DNA of 64,000 nt from Terebella lapidaria (Eukaryota; Annelida; Polychaeta; Terebellida; Terebellidae): the NCBI GenBank assembly GCA_949152475.1, contig OX424567.1, positions 29,909,402-29,973,401 of the forward strand, in the 5' to 3' direction. Within the stretch, counting starts at the first letter, position 1. Each line of letters starts with the position of its first letter. Made by a program: the position numbers and the translations under genes. Positions 47,949 through 58,793 of the stretch are shown one piece after another. The notes beneath the pieces are model-generated. The model did no database searches. It was not told the DNA's origin and saw only the letters and a list, made by a program, of their open reading frames with translations.

Positions 47949-49150
47949 GTATTACTAACATGTAGGAAGTCACATATGGCGGATATTTTGGTGGTCTTGA
48001 TGTTGATCTCATATGACATTGAGTGGAAATGTCGATAGTTACATTCCACCTGAATTGTGTAAACGAGACTTTGCATACAAAACAGATGTCAATAGAGCTA
48101 AATTTGTATAATGAGCATATAGGAAATCTCATGTGGTGGACCTTTTGGTGAATTTGAATTTGACCTCAGGTAATTTTTATAAACCAACAGTGGTGAACCA
48201 ACAGTGGTGAACCAACAGTGGTGAACCAACAGTGGCAAACCAACAGTGGTAAACCAACAGTGGTGAACCAACAGTGGTAAACCAACAGTGGTAAACCAAC
48301 AGTGGTAAACCAACAGTGGTGAACCAACATTGGCAAACCAACAGTGGTAAACCAACAGTGGTGAACCAACAGTGGCAAACCAACTTACAGTGGTAAACCA
48401 ACAGTGGTGAACCAACAGTGGTAAACTAACAGTGGTTAACTAATCACACCTGACCTGACATTTGCAAATTGGACTCTGTAGACAATACGATTGTAGTTAG
48501 GGCTTGAAAATGTCTCATGAGCACGTAGAATGTCATATATGAAGCGATTTTTTTGCGATCTTGAAGTTGACCTTGGATGCCCTTGAGTGCTAAATCTCAA
48601 GGTCATGCCCAAACTGAAACTGGTGGATTGACCTCTCAATATGAAATGACTGCAGAAAGATATTGCAGTTGACCTCAGATGACTTCAAGTAATGAATTCG
48701 CAGATCATTTTTAATCTGAAATGTGTAGATTGGACTATGTATTCAAAATGGTTGTAGATAGTGCTTGGCTATGTAAGTTGAACAGACAGAAATTCAAATA
48801 TTTTGGGTCGTTTGGCTACATTGAAGTTGACCTTAGATTACCTTGAATGGCATATCATAGGTAACATCTGATATGGAATGTGGTTTCTGCATACCAAGTG
48901 GCTGTAAACACAGCCTAGGTTTGTATCATAAGCACATAGAAATATATGTATGGCATATCATTTGATGAACTTGATCTAAGATGACCTTGAGTGGTAATTG
49001 TCGAGGTAATATTCGAGGTGAAAGATGTAAATTGGCTGCTATAGACAAAATATTTGTAGATAGAGCTTAGTTGTGTGTTATGAGCATATAGGCAGTCACG
49101 TAAGGTGGTTCTATTGGTGACCTTTAATTTGATCTTCAGTGAATTTGATC
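47940..49150 (+). repeat. Degenerate minisatellite array, right arm
   Basis: About eight monomers of ~150 bases with GAAGTTGACCTCAGATGACC, TTGAGTGGTAAAT, TCTGAAATGTGTAGATTGGA and GAGCATATAGGAA.TCA blocks. Interrupted by the 14-base repeat at 48,182. Confidence 0.6.
48182..48436 (+). repeat. 14-base tandem repeat, about 18 copies
   Basis: ACCAACAGTGGTGA repeated with G/A variants (GTGAA, GTAAA, GGCAAA). The LVHHCWFTTVG-type peptides in all minus frames are its translation, not a protein. Confidence 0.9.
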
Positions 49151-49319
49151 GGTAAATGCAGCAAATTATTGGATGGAATTTTTTTTCATTGGTGATTGGG
49201 CTGTTTCTACTATATATTCCCAATGAAAACTCCATTGAAGAATTATTTCCATGGTCTGAACAAAACGCTGATTATTTCAGATCCTGTGAAGGAATACCTT
49301 GGGGAATATTCACCCCAAG

Positions 49320-49460
49320 GTCCACCCGGACCTATTGGCGCTACCGGTCAGTAAGGTCAGCATGGCATCAAGGGGGACATTGGTGCCACCGGACCGACTG
49401 GATCACCAGGCATTGGTTATCCCGGAGAGAAGGGAGAGAAAGGCCAAACAGATACTGCTC
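49320..49460 (+). pseudogene. Collagen-like Gly-X-Y exon A (contains a stop)
   Basis: After AAG|GT, 47 codons of Gly-X-Y: GPPGPIGATGQ, stop, GQHGIKGDIGATGPTGSPG, GYPGEKGEKGQ, ending ACTGCTC|GTGAGA. Starts and ends in phase 1, like exons B and C, with which it shares G(Y/H/R)PG(E/Q).(K/R/T)G. The in-frame TAA at 49,352 could be CAA to TAA in a Gly-Gln-Gln triplet. It also creates TCA|GTAAGG, a donor-like site. Either the exon is dead or it is now spliced shorter. Confidence 0.6.
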
Positions 49461-50124
49461 GTGAGAACATTTTTTCTTCAGCTTTTGTCGTTCATATGTG
49501 GCTGTTGTGCGTTGTTAGTCATGCAAATGAGAGCTCGTACTTAGTATCATTTTTTATCTCCCGATCACAATAAAATTGAACAATTGAATTCGTACAACTG
49601 AAGCGAAAATATTTTCAAGATTACCTATTGAGAAGCTTAGGTTTGTACTACGGGATTATTGGAAGTCATACATCATGCATTTCTTGGTTGGCATCACCTT
49701 TAACTGAGATTCCTGGCTGAGTATCTCAGTGACTGAGTATGTCTGCATTTGAACATACTAATCTTCTGTATGTTTATATGTACAGGAATATTTATTTAAT
49801 ATGAACAGCTAATATCTCAATGTGTTGATTTTCTATGATGTTTCATCTTCGTATTGCAAAACACACGTGGATTGAGTGATAATATAAATATGACATGAAA
49901 AACAATGTCATCAAGGTAAACCAAGATCCCTCATAAAAATATGTATATATTATCTTGACTCTGGTCGTTAAGGGTTCTCGAGACCTACTTCCAAATTTTA
50001 TGAGATACATTTCCAATGAAAAATTGGGAAGACATACTAATATAGGCACATTCACAAGAGTGGATGCATGAACGAAGTTCACAATATCAGTGCAGATGTT
50101 CAAAATACGACTGATGGTACATAA

Positions 50125-50360
50125 AAGTCAAAACCACGTGGGTCCGACATCACAGACAACCAGCTGGCTAGATGTGAGATCATGTCAAAGCCATATGGGT
50201 CCGACATCACAGACAACCAGCCGGCTAGATGTGAGATCTTCTCAAAGCAATGCGATTCCGACATCACAGACACCCGCTAGATGTGAGATCAAGTCAAAGC
50301 CATGTGGGTCTGACATCACAGGCATGCAGTTGGCTAGACATGAGATCAAATCAAACCGTG
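50125..50360 (+). repeat. 57-bp minisatellite in a collagen intron
   Basis: GTCCGACATCACAGACAACC followed by GGCTAGATGTGAGATC repeats at 50,142, 50,199, 50,256 and 50,308 (57, 57 and 52 bases). Confidence 0.85.
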
Positions 50361-50482
50361 TGGTTTTGTCCTTATGCCAGTTCTCTCGTCTTTCATCATG
50401 ACCGGTTAGCCCACTTCACATAGAATAATCTGTTTATTTAGATTTTAGAAAAAATATATAGAAAAAAACTTTGGATATCCAG

Positions 50483-50632
50483 GTCTGCCAGGTCAGCGAG
50501 GTGGTCAACGAGGTGGTCAGCAAGGTCGGCGTGGTATGAAAGGGGATACCGGTGCTGTAGGTCCAGCTAGTCCACCAGGCGTTGGCCATCCCGGGCAAAG
50601 AGGGCAGAAAGGACAAAAAGGGGCGACTGCTG
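50483..50632 (+). CDS. Collagen-like Gly-X-Y exon B
   Basis: Acceptor GATATCCAG|GTCTGCC, donor ACTGCTG|GTATGT, 150 bases, phase 1 at both ends. Encodes GLPGQRGGQRGGQQGRRG, MKGDTGAVGP, then GVGHPGQRGQKGQKGAT: uninterrupted Gly every third residue except one ASPPG break. Forms a collagen triple helix by family rule. Lys/Arg/Gln-rich triplets resemble membrane-anchored or short-chain collagens rather than fibrillar ones. One of three homologous exons 1.7 kb apart, so the gene grew by exon duplication. Confidence 0.7.
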
Positions 50633-50992
50633 GTATGTGTGCACGTGACAGCAAATATTGCATTTAAACTGATTTTCAGAACTAGAAAATATCAGCAATC
50701 CTCAAGATATTTGGAACATTTTGCATTGGATAAAAATCGGATGATAACCATAAGAGATGATGCCTGAAGAACAACACAATTAGTGCGTTGTATTACATGT
50801 CTCAGGTTGGACGAAGTACTTTGGAAAACAACCGGGCAACTGATTGATGGGGTTTAGAATCCATATAAATTTTGCATGCAACAAATTAATCCCAAGATAC
50901 CACTTTTGTTGAGAAGGAATGGAATAAGACTTTACAATTACTAGGTAGTGGAATACTTGAAAATAAGACTACATAAGACTTTGAATTTCCAG

Positions 50993-51091
50993 GTCCGCCT
51001 GCACCGGTAGGCCCTACGGATTTAACTGGACCACCAGGCGCTAGCCGTCCCGGGCAAACAGGACACAAAGGACAAAAAGGGTCCAATTCTC
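50993..51091 (+). CDS. Collagen-like exon C, shorter and degenerate
   Basis: Acceptor AATTTCCAG|GTCCGCC, donor AATTCTC|GTGAGT, 99 bases, phase 1 at both ends. Joining exon B gives a Gly codon across the junction. Reads GPPAPVGPTDLTGPPGAS, then PGQTGHKGQKG; several X-Y positions break the Gly pattern, so constraint has loosened or the exon is dead. No later collagen exon is seen in the window. Confidence 0.55.
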
Positions 51092-51461
51092 GTGAGTCTT
51101 TCATTTGACAGAAAATATTGCAATTTAACCAATTTTCAAAGCCGGTGAGTATCGGCATACTCCAAGACTTTCTGCAGCATTTTGTGTTGAAACAATAATG
51201 TTACTTAATATCTTATCGAAATTAAAACAACTAAATAGTCCTACCATTCTAAGGCAGTTCTAAGGTTCTTATGCACCAGACATGGTGATGATTAATCGTT
51301 TAATAATAAAGATGAGATATAATTATCTTCAAAGTTATGCCGACATCCAGAGTTATATCCAGAGTTATACAGAACTCTGTCAGAAACAAACAAATAAATA
51401 AAATAAAAATATCCCCTGTGTATATTCAATGACAGTTTCAGTATGAAGTCAAGTGTGTCTG

Positions 51462-51535
51462 ACTTACTGTGTACAGAGCTGTATGAACTTAATGCATTAA
51501 TGTATTAAGTCCATACAGCGCTGTACACAGTAAGT
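51462..51535. repeat. 74-base near-perfect fold-back hairpin
   Basis: Two 32-base arms (51,462-51,493 and 51,504-51,535) pair at 30 of 32 positions around a 10-base loop. GTGTCTGACT occurs at both edges as a direct repeat. A tiny fold-back insertion or a small-RNA precursor are both possible. Confidence 0.75.
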
Positions 51536-51552
51536 GTCTGACTAGATTTATT

Positions 51553-51670
51553 ATTGGAGGGAGGGCGCGGGGGTGGCAAGCTGGTTAGAGGAGTCCAGCG
51601 ACCGAGCGAAGTGAGGTGGTAGTCTGCACGTCGTGGGGTCTGGGGACCGCTCAAGGGCCCCAGAAGCCAG
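51553..51670 (+). other. Possible degenerate tRNA-derived SINE
   Basis: GC-rich island beginning GGGGGTGGCAAGCTGGTTAG (box A-like TGGCAAGCTGG), with GGGGTCTGGGGACC later where box B would fall. No poly-A tail or target duplication seen. Confidence 0.25.
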
Positions 51671-51910
51671 AGCTTTTTTCATGACTGTTCTATGGTTGAT
51701 TCTGAGCTCTCTCTGGCTCTGATTGAGTATTTTTCATTCCACACATGTATATAAATATTGCTGGTATTTAAATGTATTTATCACAAAACTATTCATTGCC
51801 ACTTTACATATTACTAGTATATGTCATATAACTTAATTGCTGATTAAAGTTGGAATCAATTTTAAAATCAGCCAAATTTAGCATTCTTGTTTGTGTAGAA
51901 TATTTATGAC

Positions 51911-52558
51911 TGTTATGGCCCGAAACCCGTCCCTGACACATTCTCCCGCTCGACATACACTACACAGATTCAGTACATGTTATTATACTTACCTTACGTC
52001 ACCGGGCGCGCACCGTCCAAGCACCACACCTACATGTAAACAACACCGCTCACGCCATCACTTCCAACATTCCCTCCAATCACAACACATCCAGACACTT
52101 AATTCCGCCCTCACAGACATGACATCACTTTTCCCGCCATTTTACATGAACACCTGCCACACGACGCGGGAAAATATACACCCATCCCATGATTTAGTCC
52201 CACGCTCCCCGACCACGTTGTCAGTTGTGAGAGGTCAGTCCTTCAGTTAGCAGTGGTGAGTTCGGAGAGAGACCTCGAAGAAGACAGTTGTGTTATTTAA
52301 GAGGTACATAGAAGATTACTGTGAATCGAGGGAAACTTTGTTGAATTCGGACTATTTCTAATACTTCGGACTATTTGTGGGATCACGTGTGACTGTGTGT
52401 GAGGCCGTGATCATCAGCGAACTAATCATCCCCAATAAACCGGATTATTGTGTGAAACGTTACGTCGGACTTCTTGTTTGTGTTCACGCACAACATATAT
52501 CGTACTATTCGATCGGTGGGCGTAATAGCCACCCGAAGAACTCCGCTATTCCGTCACA
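51911..52558 (+). repeat. 5' LTR of the 51.9-61.5 kb element
   Basis: TGTTATGGCCCG...CCGTCACA, 648 bases, with a TATTTAAG box near 52,293 and AATAAA near 52,434; internal sequence starts with the primer-binding site at 52,560. Confidence 0.7.
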
Positions 52559-52559
52559 T

Positions 52560-52577
52560 TGGTGCCGTGACCAGGAT
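52560..52577 (+). other. Primer-binding-like site
   Basis: TGGTGCCGTGACCAGGAT two bases after the LTR; resembles primer sites complementary to a tRNA 3' end (tRNA-His-like). Confidence 0.6.
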
Positions 52578-52628
52578 AGCGAAGGCCAGTTCTCGGCTTA
52601 TGAACTATCCCGACGTACGAACTTTTGA

Positions 52629-55105
52629 ATGAATACCCGAACTACGACCCGGAATCCGATCGTACCAAGCCCGGGAGATGAGGTGACGTTGAATCCGGTC
52701 CCGTCGTACCAGCGAACTTCACGACCAAGGTCAGTGGTGATGAGCGACACTATTACGCTATCGCAAGTACAACCGCCAAACGAACTGTACGAACTATCAT
52801 CGGCAGCATCCGCAGAATATGTGCCGGACTGGATGCGAGCCGATAGCAATCTCGAAGAACTGTTGGACGGTGATCCGTACCAGCCGTCGCGCACAGTGAC
52901 AGAAATCCTCGACGCGCACGCGCGGTCGTACCATGCAACACCTGCCGGACCATCAAGGTCGCGACCAAGCGACAGAAGTGAAACGGACTATGCGCGCTTC
53001 CAGCGCCAGCCTGTTACGACCCGCTACCTAAGTCGGTGAGTGTACGCCCAACGAACTATGACAATTCCATGTTAACGCACCCGCCAAGTCGGTCGCGTGT
53101 TCAACAGTGGGCGCATGACTCGGATACGTGTGCTGAACTGTATCCGCCACACGACGTTGTGACGTCGCGTCCGTCGGTAACGATAAATATGCCGACGCAA
53201 CCCGACCGGAGCCCGCCCATGTATTCAAGAGTACCGGTCGACCCAGTTGTGACGGGGGAGCCGCCGAACGTCAACCTGCCGAACCGGAGAGGAGCCACCA
53301 CGGAGAGCACCCCCGCGGCCGACCCCAGGTTCAACGCCGTCCAGACGAGCGACCCGCCAACGCGATTCTACGCACCCGCGCCGAGATCGGAGGTTCGAAG
53401 TGTCCGTCACACCGCCACTCAGCGACCACACGACATCGGAGTACCGATCTCCGACACCAGCGACAACATGCATCCCGCGCATCTACCACCGCCGGTAGTC
53501 ATCATCGGACCGTCGGTAACCGCGGAGTATCCCGCCCCGCGTGGCTATGTGTCAAACCATGGAAATGCGGTGCCCATGCACAATCATGGGGGAATAGCAG
53601 TAAACCATGGAAATGCGGTGCCCATGCACAATCATGGGGGAGTAGCTGTGCCAAGTCAAGGAGTACCTGCGTACGGTGTCGCCGCGTACAATCCCGGAAT
53701 CGTGCCTAATCCGGGAATTGCATCACAAAACCCTGGAGTAGCAGTTCCAAGTGTGCTTGCTCCTGGTTCGGGATACCAGCTCCCGCAAACGTCGTACCCA
53801 ACTCCGTCATACGGAGTGCCGGAAATGTCGCTGCCATACATGCCGGTCTCCCAAACCGCCCCGTTGCCAAGTCACGCTGGCTATCCGCCCGCACCCGGCG
53901 CCATGTCGCACGTCGTACCGGCCTCCACGACCATCGCCGCACCGACCACGGAGGTCACGCCGCCGAACCCCGCCGTTTCTACGACGGCCGCCAGTGCTAC
54001 GACAGCAGGATCACAGGGAACCGCCATCCCGACGTCAGCGCTGAACCCTGCCAAGCCAGCACAGTGGCGAGCTACGTTCAAGGAGGGCAACTTGAATCAG
54101 TACCTCCGCAGCTTCGAACAATTTACGGCTGCATTTACGTACACGGACTTAAACAAAACTACGACATTCCGTAGTACGCTACGTGGACGAGCGGAGGCAA
54201 TCGCTCTGAACATTCCGTTCGATACGCCTTGGGATGAGTTTAGGCGCCGCCTCCTGGAAGGATGGGAACCAACGGCCCGTCATCAAGCGAAACGTGACGA
54301 CTTTCCGTTCCTGAAACGTGAGCAGAAAGAGGACGCCGAACATTTCTTAGAACGATTGCAGGCCATGGCGGAACAGGTGTTCGATGACGTCACGCCTGAG
54401 TTCCGTCAACGAACTGTTATTTCGCAATTCGTCAATGGTCAGCCCGACCATATTGCGGATAGACTTTGTGTAATGACATTCGCTTCGTACAGCGATGCAC
54501 TTACGACTGTACTGAAGGCGGAGAGCCGACAGCAACGGACTAAGAGGGACTGACCACACGGTAGCCGCCGAGCGGACGCTACCTACCACGGGTACGTCGA
54601 CGACACGGAAGTGAATGACGAACTCTCATGTGCAGTCGGACAATTGAATCACTTCGATACGCCAACCCCCGAGCAGGTCGCTGCATACTATGATCCTGCC
54701 GACAGCGACACGACTGGACTGCAAGGGTGTGAGGAACATTCCGTCCCTTGCTGTTCTCGCGAATGGGTTGCGGAAGCCTTCCAGTGCGCTATAAGTGACG
54801 AAAACGGACAATATGGTGAAAACGCACTGTACTCCGTCCTACGAGCTACCGCCCAAGCTCGTGGCGACTGCCCCACGCCCCGGGGCCAGACTGAAATCTG
54901 TTTCTTTTGTAAGAAACCCGGACACAAATGGATACGGTGTTTCCGTCTGAAGGACATATTGGTACGAAACGGAATGAAACCGTTCCTGCCACGCTCTGGC
55001 GCAAATGGGAATAACAGACAGATCGGTATACCGAACTCGAACTCTCAGCCAATGGCTACGACGCCACTGGCCCAGCCACCGCCACAGGCCAGGCCGTCAA
55101 ACTAA
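52629..55105 (+). pseudogene. gag region of the 51.9-61.5 kb element
   Basis: Long Pro/Thr/Ser-rich N-terminal part with a short internal duplication (NHGNAVPMHNHGG, twice near 53,560-53,640), a capsid-like segment (WRATFKEGNLNQYLRSFEQF, then FLKREQKEDAEHFLERLQAM) and a CCHC knuckle CFFCKKPGHKWIRC near 54,900. Family role: capsid and nucleic-acid binding. Fossil; parts only. Confidence 0.8.
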
Positions 55106-55119
55106 GGGAGGAAGGAACT

Positions 55120-57062
55120 GTGGAGCAAGGACCTTCCGTTAAACCGAGCTACGCTCACAGCTCCAAACCAGTGCTCCGCGAAGGGGTGTGCGCCAAGTGT
55201 ACTTCGTCCACTTCGGGTACGGAATCCCTCCACGAAGGGGTGTCCGAGCCATTGCCGCGCAGGCTACCACGGACCAGTCGTCACGAAGGGGTGTCGACGC
55301 GCACCACCGGCGACACAGGAACGGACTCCATGTCTGAGATTGAATGGGTGTCGGATGATGGAGGTTTCTACGCTTTCCCATCGGGACCCGAAACCAAGCC
55401 GGCGAAATTAAAGCTTCCGTTCCTACTGCCCGAGGAGGACCTCGAAGGACCGATCGTGATCAGCAGCAGTCTGGCCGCCCATGAGTGCTGGAAGTTGCCA
55501 GTACATGTTGGAGAACGAACTTTCAAAGGAGTAATGGACTCAGGAGCGCAGATTTCTCTGCTCCGGAAGGACATGTTACGCCACGTACCTGTCGAACAGC
55601 GCACGCTACGCCTGACCATGGCGACCATTCGGGATGTCAACGGAGACTCTAGCCCGATCGACGGACTTTTGGACCTTACGATCAAAGTCGGAACGAAAGA
55701 AATGACAGTGACATTTTGTGTAGCGGCAATTCATGACGAAATGATTTTGGGCATGAATTTCTTCCGACAAACGAAAGCCATCGTTAATTACGGTGAAGGA
55801 ACTGTTGAAATTAACAAGGAAATCTTGTTTGCGTACAAGGACTTTGAAGCCAATGTCGTGCGCATGGCTGTACGCCGAGCAGTTACGGTACCGCCACGCA
55901 GTGAGGCCGTAGTCGAACTTGTGCCGACCTCAAAGGTCAGGGTACGTCAACACCCACGGCTCATTCAGCCCTTGACGAACTTTCCTGAAGAAACGGACTT
56001 GATTATGGGTCGCACATTGACCTCATTGAACCGGAAGTGTGTTAAAGTGACTGTGGTGAACCCCGCGGATACGGGCGTAACTCTGACACGCTCAGACCCA
56101 GTAGCGATAGCAAGCCCTGTTGACAGTATTGTGGGCGCTTTGCCGAAATCGGGAGAACCCGAGGTTCCCCATACGAACACTAACCATTACGAGGACCTCC
56201 CGCCACACCTACGGGAGATGGTAGATCGTGCCGGACTAGCGCCGGAACAACAGCGATGTTGTGCCAATCTGGTATATCGATATAGAGACACTTTTATGTG
56301 CATCGACGGACAGATCGGACGGACGCATGTAGTGCAACATCGGATCGATACGGGTACAAGTGCCCCAATTCGCCAGTGACAACGCCACGTACCCCAAGCG
56401 CAACAACACATCATAGACGAGGAAGTCGACAAAATGTTGCGACTTGGATGCATCGAACCCTCGGAATCACCATGGAGTTCACAAGTGGTGTTGGTACGAA
56501 AGAAAAACGGACAGGTACGATTCTGTGTGGACTATCGTCTGCTCAATGACGTAACACGGAAAGATTCGTACCCTCTTCCGAATATTCAAGACACGCTTAA
56601 CGCGCTAGCCGGAGCGAACTACTTCTCGGCCTTAGACCTCGCCTCAGGATATTGGCAGGTCGAAGTGGATCCGACGGACTGACCCAAGACGGCCTTCGCC
56701 ACTCGGAAAGGCCTATACCAATTCAAGGTCATGCCGTTCGGACTGAGTAACGCGCCAGCGACCTTCGAACGTCTCATGGAGACAATCTTACGCGGATATC
56801 TGTGTACCAGATGTATGTGCTATCTGGACGATGTGATAGCATACGGACGCACTTTTGATCAGGCGCTTGCCAATCTGGAAGCGGTCCTGGATCGGATACG
56901 AACTGCCGGGTTACGCTTACAACCCAAAAAGTGCGAACTCTTTCAACGGGAAATCCTGTACCTGGGATTTATCGTCAGTGGACAAGGCATCAGGGTGGAC
57001 CCGAACAAGGTCAAGGCTATCAGGGAATGGCCAACTCCCTGTGAAACTAGACGTCAAGGCCT
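55120..57062 (+). pseudogene. Protease and RT region of the 51.9-61.5 kb element
   Basis: Aspartic protease with GVMDSGAQISLL; RT with VRFCVDYRLLNDVTRKDSYP, FSALDLASGYWQVEV, MPFGLSNAPATFERLM and a catalytic CYLDDVIAYG. Cut at 57,062 by the inserted element. Confidence 0.85.
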
Positions 57063-58793
57063 AAAGATGCCTTGGAGGCATTTCGGTGTGATGAATAATT
57101 TATAATACTAGATATCGACGAAAATGAAAAATGTCGACAAATTTCGGGTCAAGGTCAAAGTTCATCCATAATACCCGCTAGACATGTTTGTCTAAGGCGA
57201 CGAGTCTGAAAATACCATCCGTTTCGCTCTACGACGCACCGTTTCCGAGATATCGATGAAAACAAAAACTGCCGACTCATGTTTGTCTAGTGCGACGAGT
57301 CCGAAAATAACGTCCGTTTCGCTCTACAACGCATCAACGAAAACGAAAAATGCCGACTCGGCAAAAAAATTTCGGGTCAAGGTCAAAGTTCATCCATAAT
57401 ACCCCTTAGACATGTTTGTTTAGTGCGACGAGTCCGAAAATAACGTCCGTTTCGCTCTACGACGCACCGTTTCCGAGATATCGACGAAAACGAAAAATGC
57501 TGACTCGGCAAAAAAATTTCGGGTCGAGGTCAAAGTTCATCCATAATACCCCTTAGACATGTTTGTCTAGTGCGACGAGTCCGAAAATAACGTCCGTTTC
57601 GCTCTACGACGCACCGTTTCCGAGATATCGACGAAAACGAAAAATGCCGACTCGGCAAAAAAATTTCGGGTCAAGGTCAAAGTTCATCCATAATACCCCT
57701 TAGACATGTTTGTCTAGTGCGACGAGTCCGAAAATAACGTCCGTTTCGCTCTACGACGCACCGTTTCCGAGATATCGACGAAAACGAAAAATGCCGACTC
57801 GGCAAAAAAAATTCGGGTCAAGGTCAAAGTTCATCCATAATACCCCTTAGACATGTTTGTCTAGTGTGACGAGTCCGAAAATAACGTCCGTTTCGCTCTA
57901 TGACGCACCGTTTCCGAGATATCGACGAAAACGAAAAATGCCGACTCGGCAAAAAAATTTCGGGTCAAGGTCAAAGTTCATCCATAATACCCCTTAGACA
58001 TATTTGTCTAGGGCGACGAGTCCGAAAATAACGTCCGTTTCGCTCTACGACGCACCGTTTCCGAGATATGCAGGATGCCTCAAGGATGACTCAGCAAAAA
58101 ATTATTTCGACCTCTAGGTCAAAGGTCGTTTGAGGTATCGATCCCAAAATCAATAGGGTTCTTCCCTGGTGATATATAAACCTCCGTGCAAAATTCTGCA
58201 ACTTTTGCCTGAATATTTTTTGAGTTATCGTCCGGAAACGAAGTTCCTCGATTTCATCCTCACGGACCTCACGGACCTCGGAGCCGGATCAAAAAAAAAA
58301 GTACACCCTAGAGATGTTTGTCTAGGGCAACGAGTCCGAAAATAACGTCCGTTTCGCTCTACGATGCACGGTTTCTGAGATATGCAGGAAGCCTCAAGGA
58401 TGAATCAGCAAAAAATTATTTTGACCTCTAGGTCAAAGGTCGTTTGACGGATCGATCCCACAATCAATAGGGTTCTTCCCTGGTGGCATATGAACCTCCA
58501 TGCAGAGTTCTGCAACTATTGCATAAATATTTTTCCAGTTATCGTCCGGAAACCAAGTCTCAAAATTAGCCTTGATTTCATCCTCACGGACCTCACGGAC
58601 CTCGGATCCGGCTCAAAAAGAATAGGGTTCTTCCACATATCATTTCTGACTTGTGGTGAAAATTTGACAAGGATCCGTCAAGGCAATCTAAAGTTATCGT
58701 CCGGAAACCAAAAGTGGCGGAAGAAGAAAAAAAAAAAAAAAAAAAAAAAAAAATTCTGCTAAAACCATAAAGGCATTTCTGCCGAAATGCCTT
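57063..58793. repeat. Hairpin-capped 147-bp-minisatellite element inserted in pol
   Basis: Left cap GATGCCT-TGG-AGGCATTTC (57,066-57,084); right cap AAGGCATTTC-TGCC-GAAATGCCTT (58,770-58,793), a perfect 10-base stem. Between are six monomers of 147 bases (57,149-58,030; first one shortened), then two related longer units (to 58,600), AACCAAAAGTGGCGGAAG, a poly-A/AAG tract and AATTCTGCTAAAACCATA. Flanking pol sequence fixes the limits. No coding capacity. Confidence 0.8.

Noticed and set aside
48098-48415. Repetitive LVHHCWFTTVG protein in three minus frames
   Set aside because: Translation of a 14-base tandem repeat; all frames stay open because the unit lacks stops.
48182-48436. CRISPR-like regular repeat array
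   Set aside because: Units are contiguous 14-mers without spacers in a eukaryotic genome.
54626-56453. Minus-strand open frames across the Gypsy gag-pol region
   Set aside because: Shadows of the plus-strand retroelement domains.
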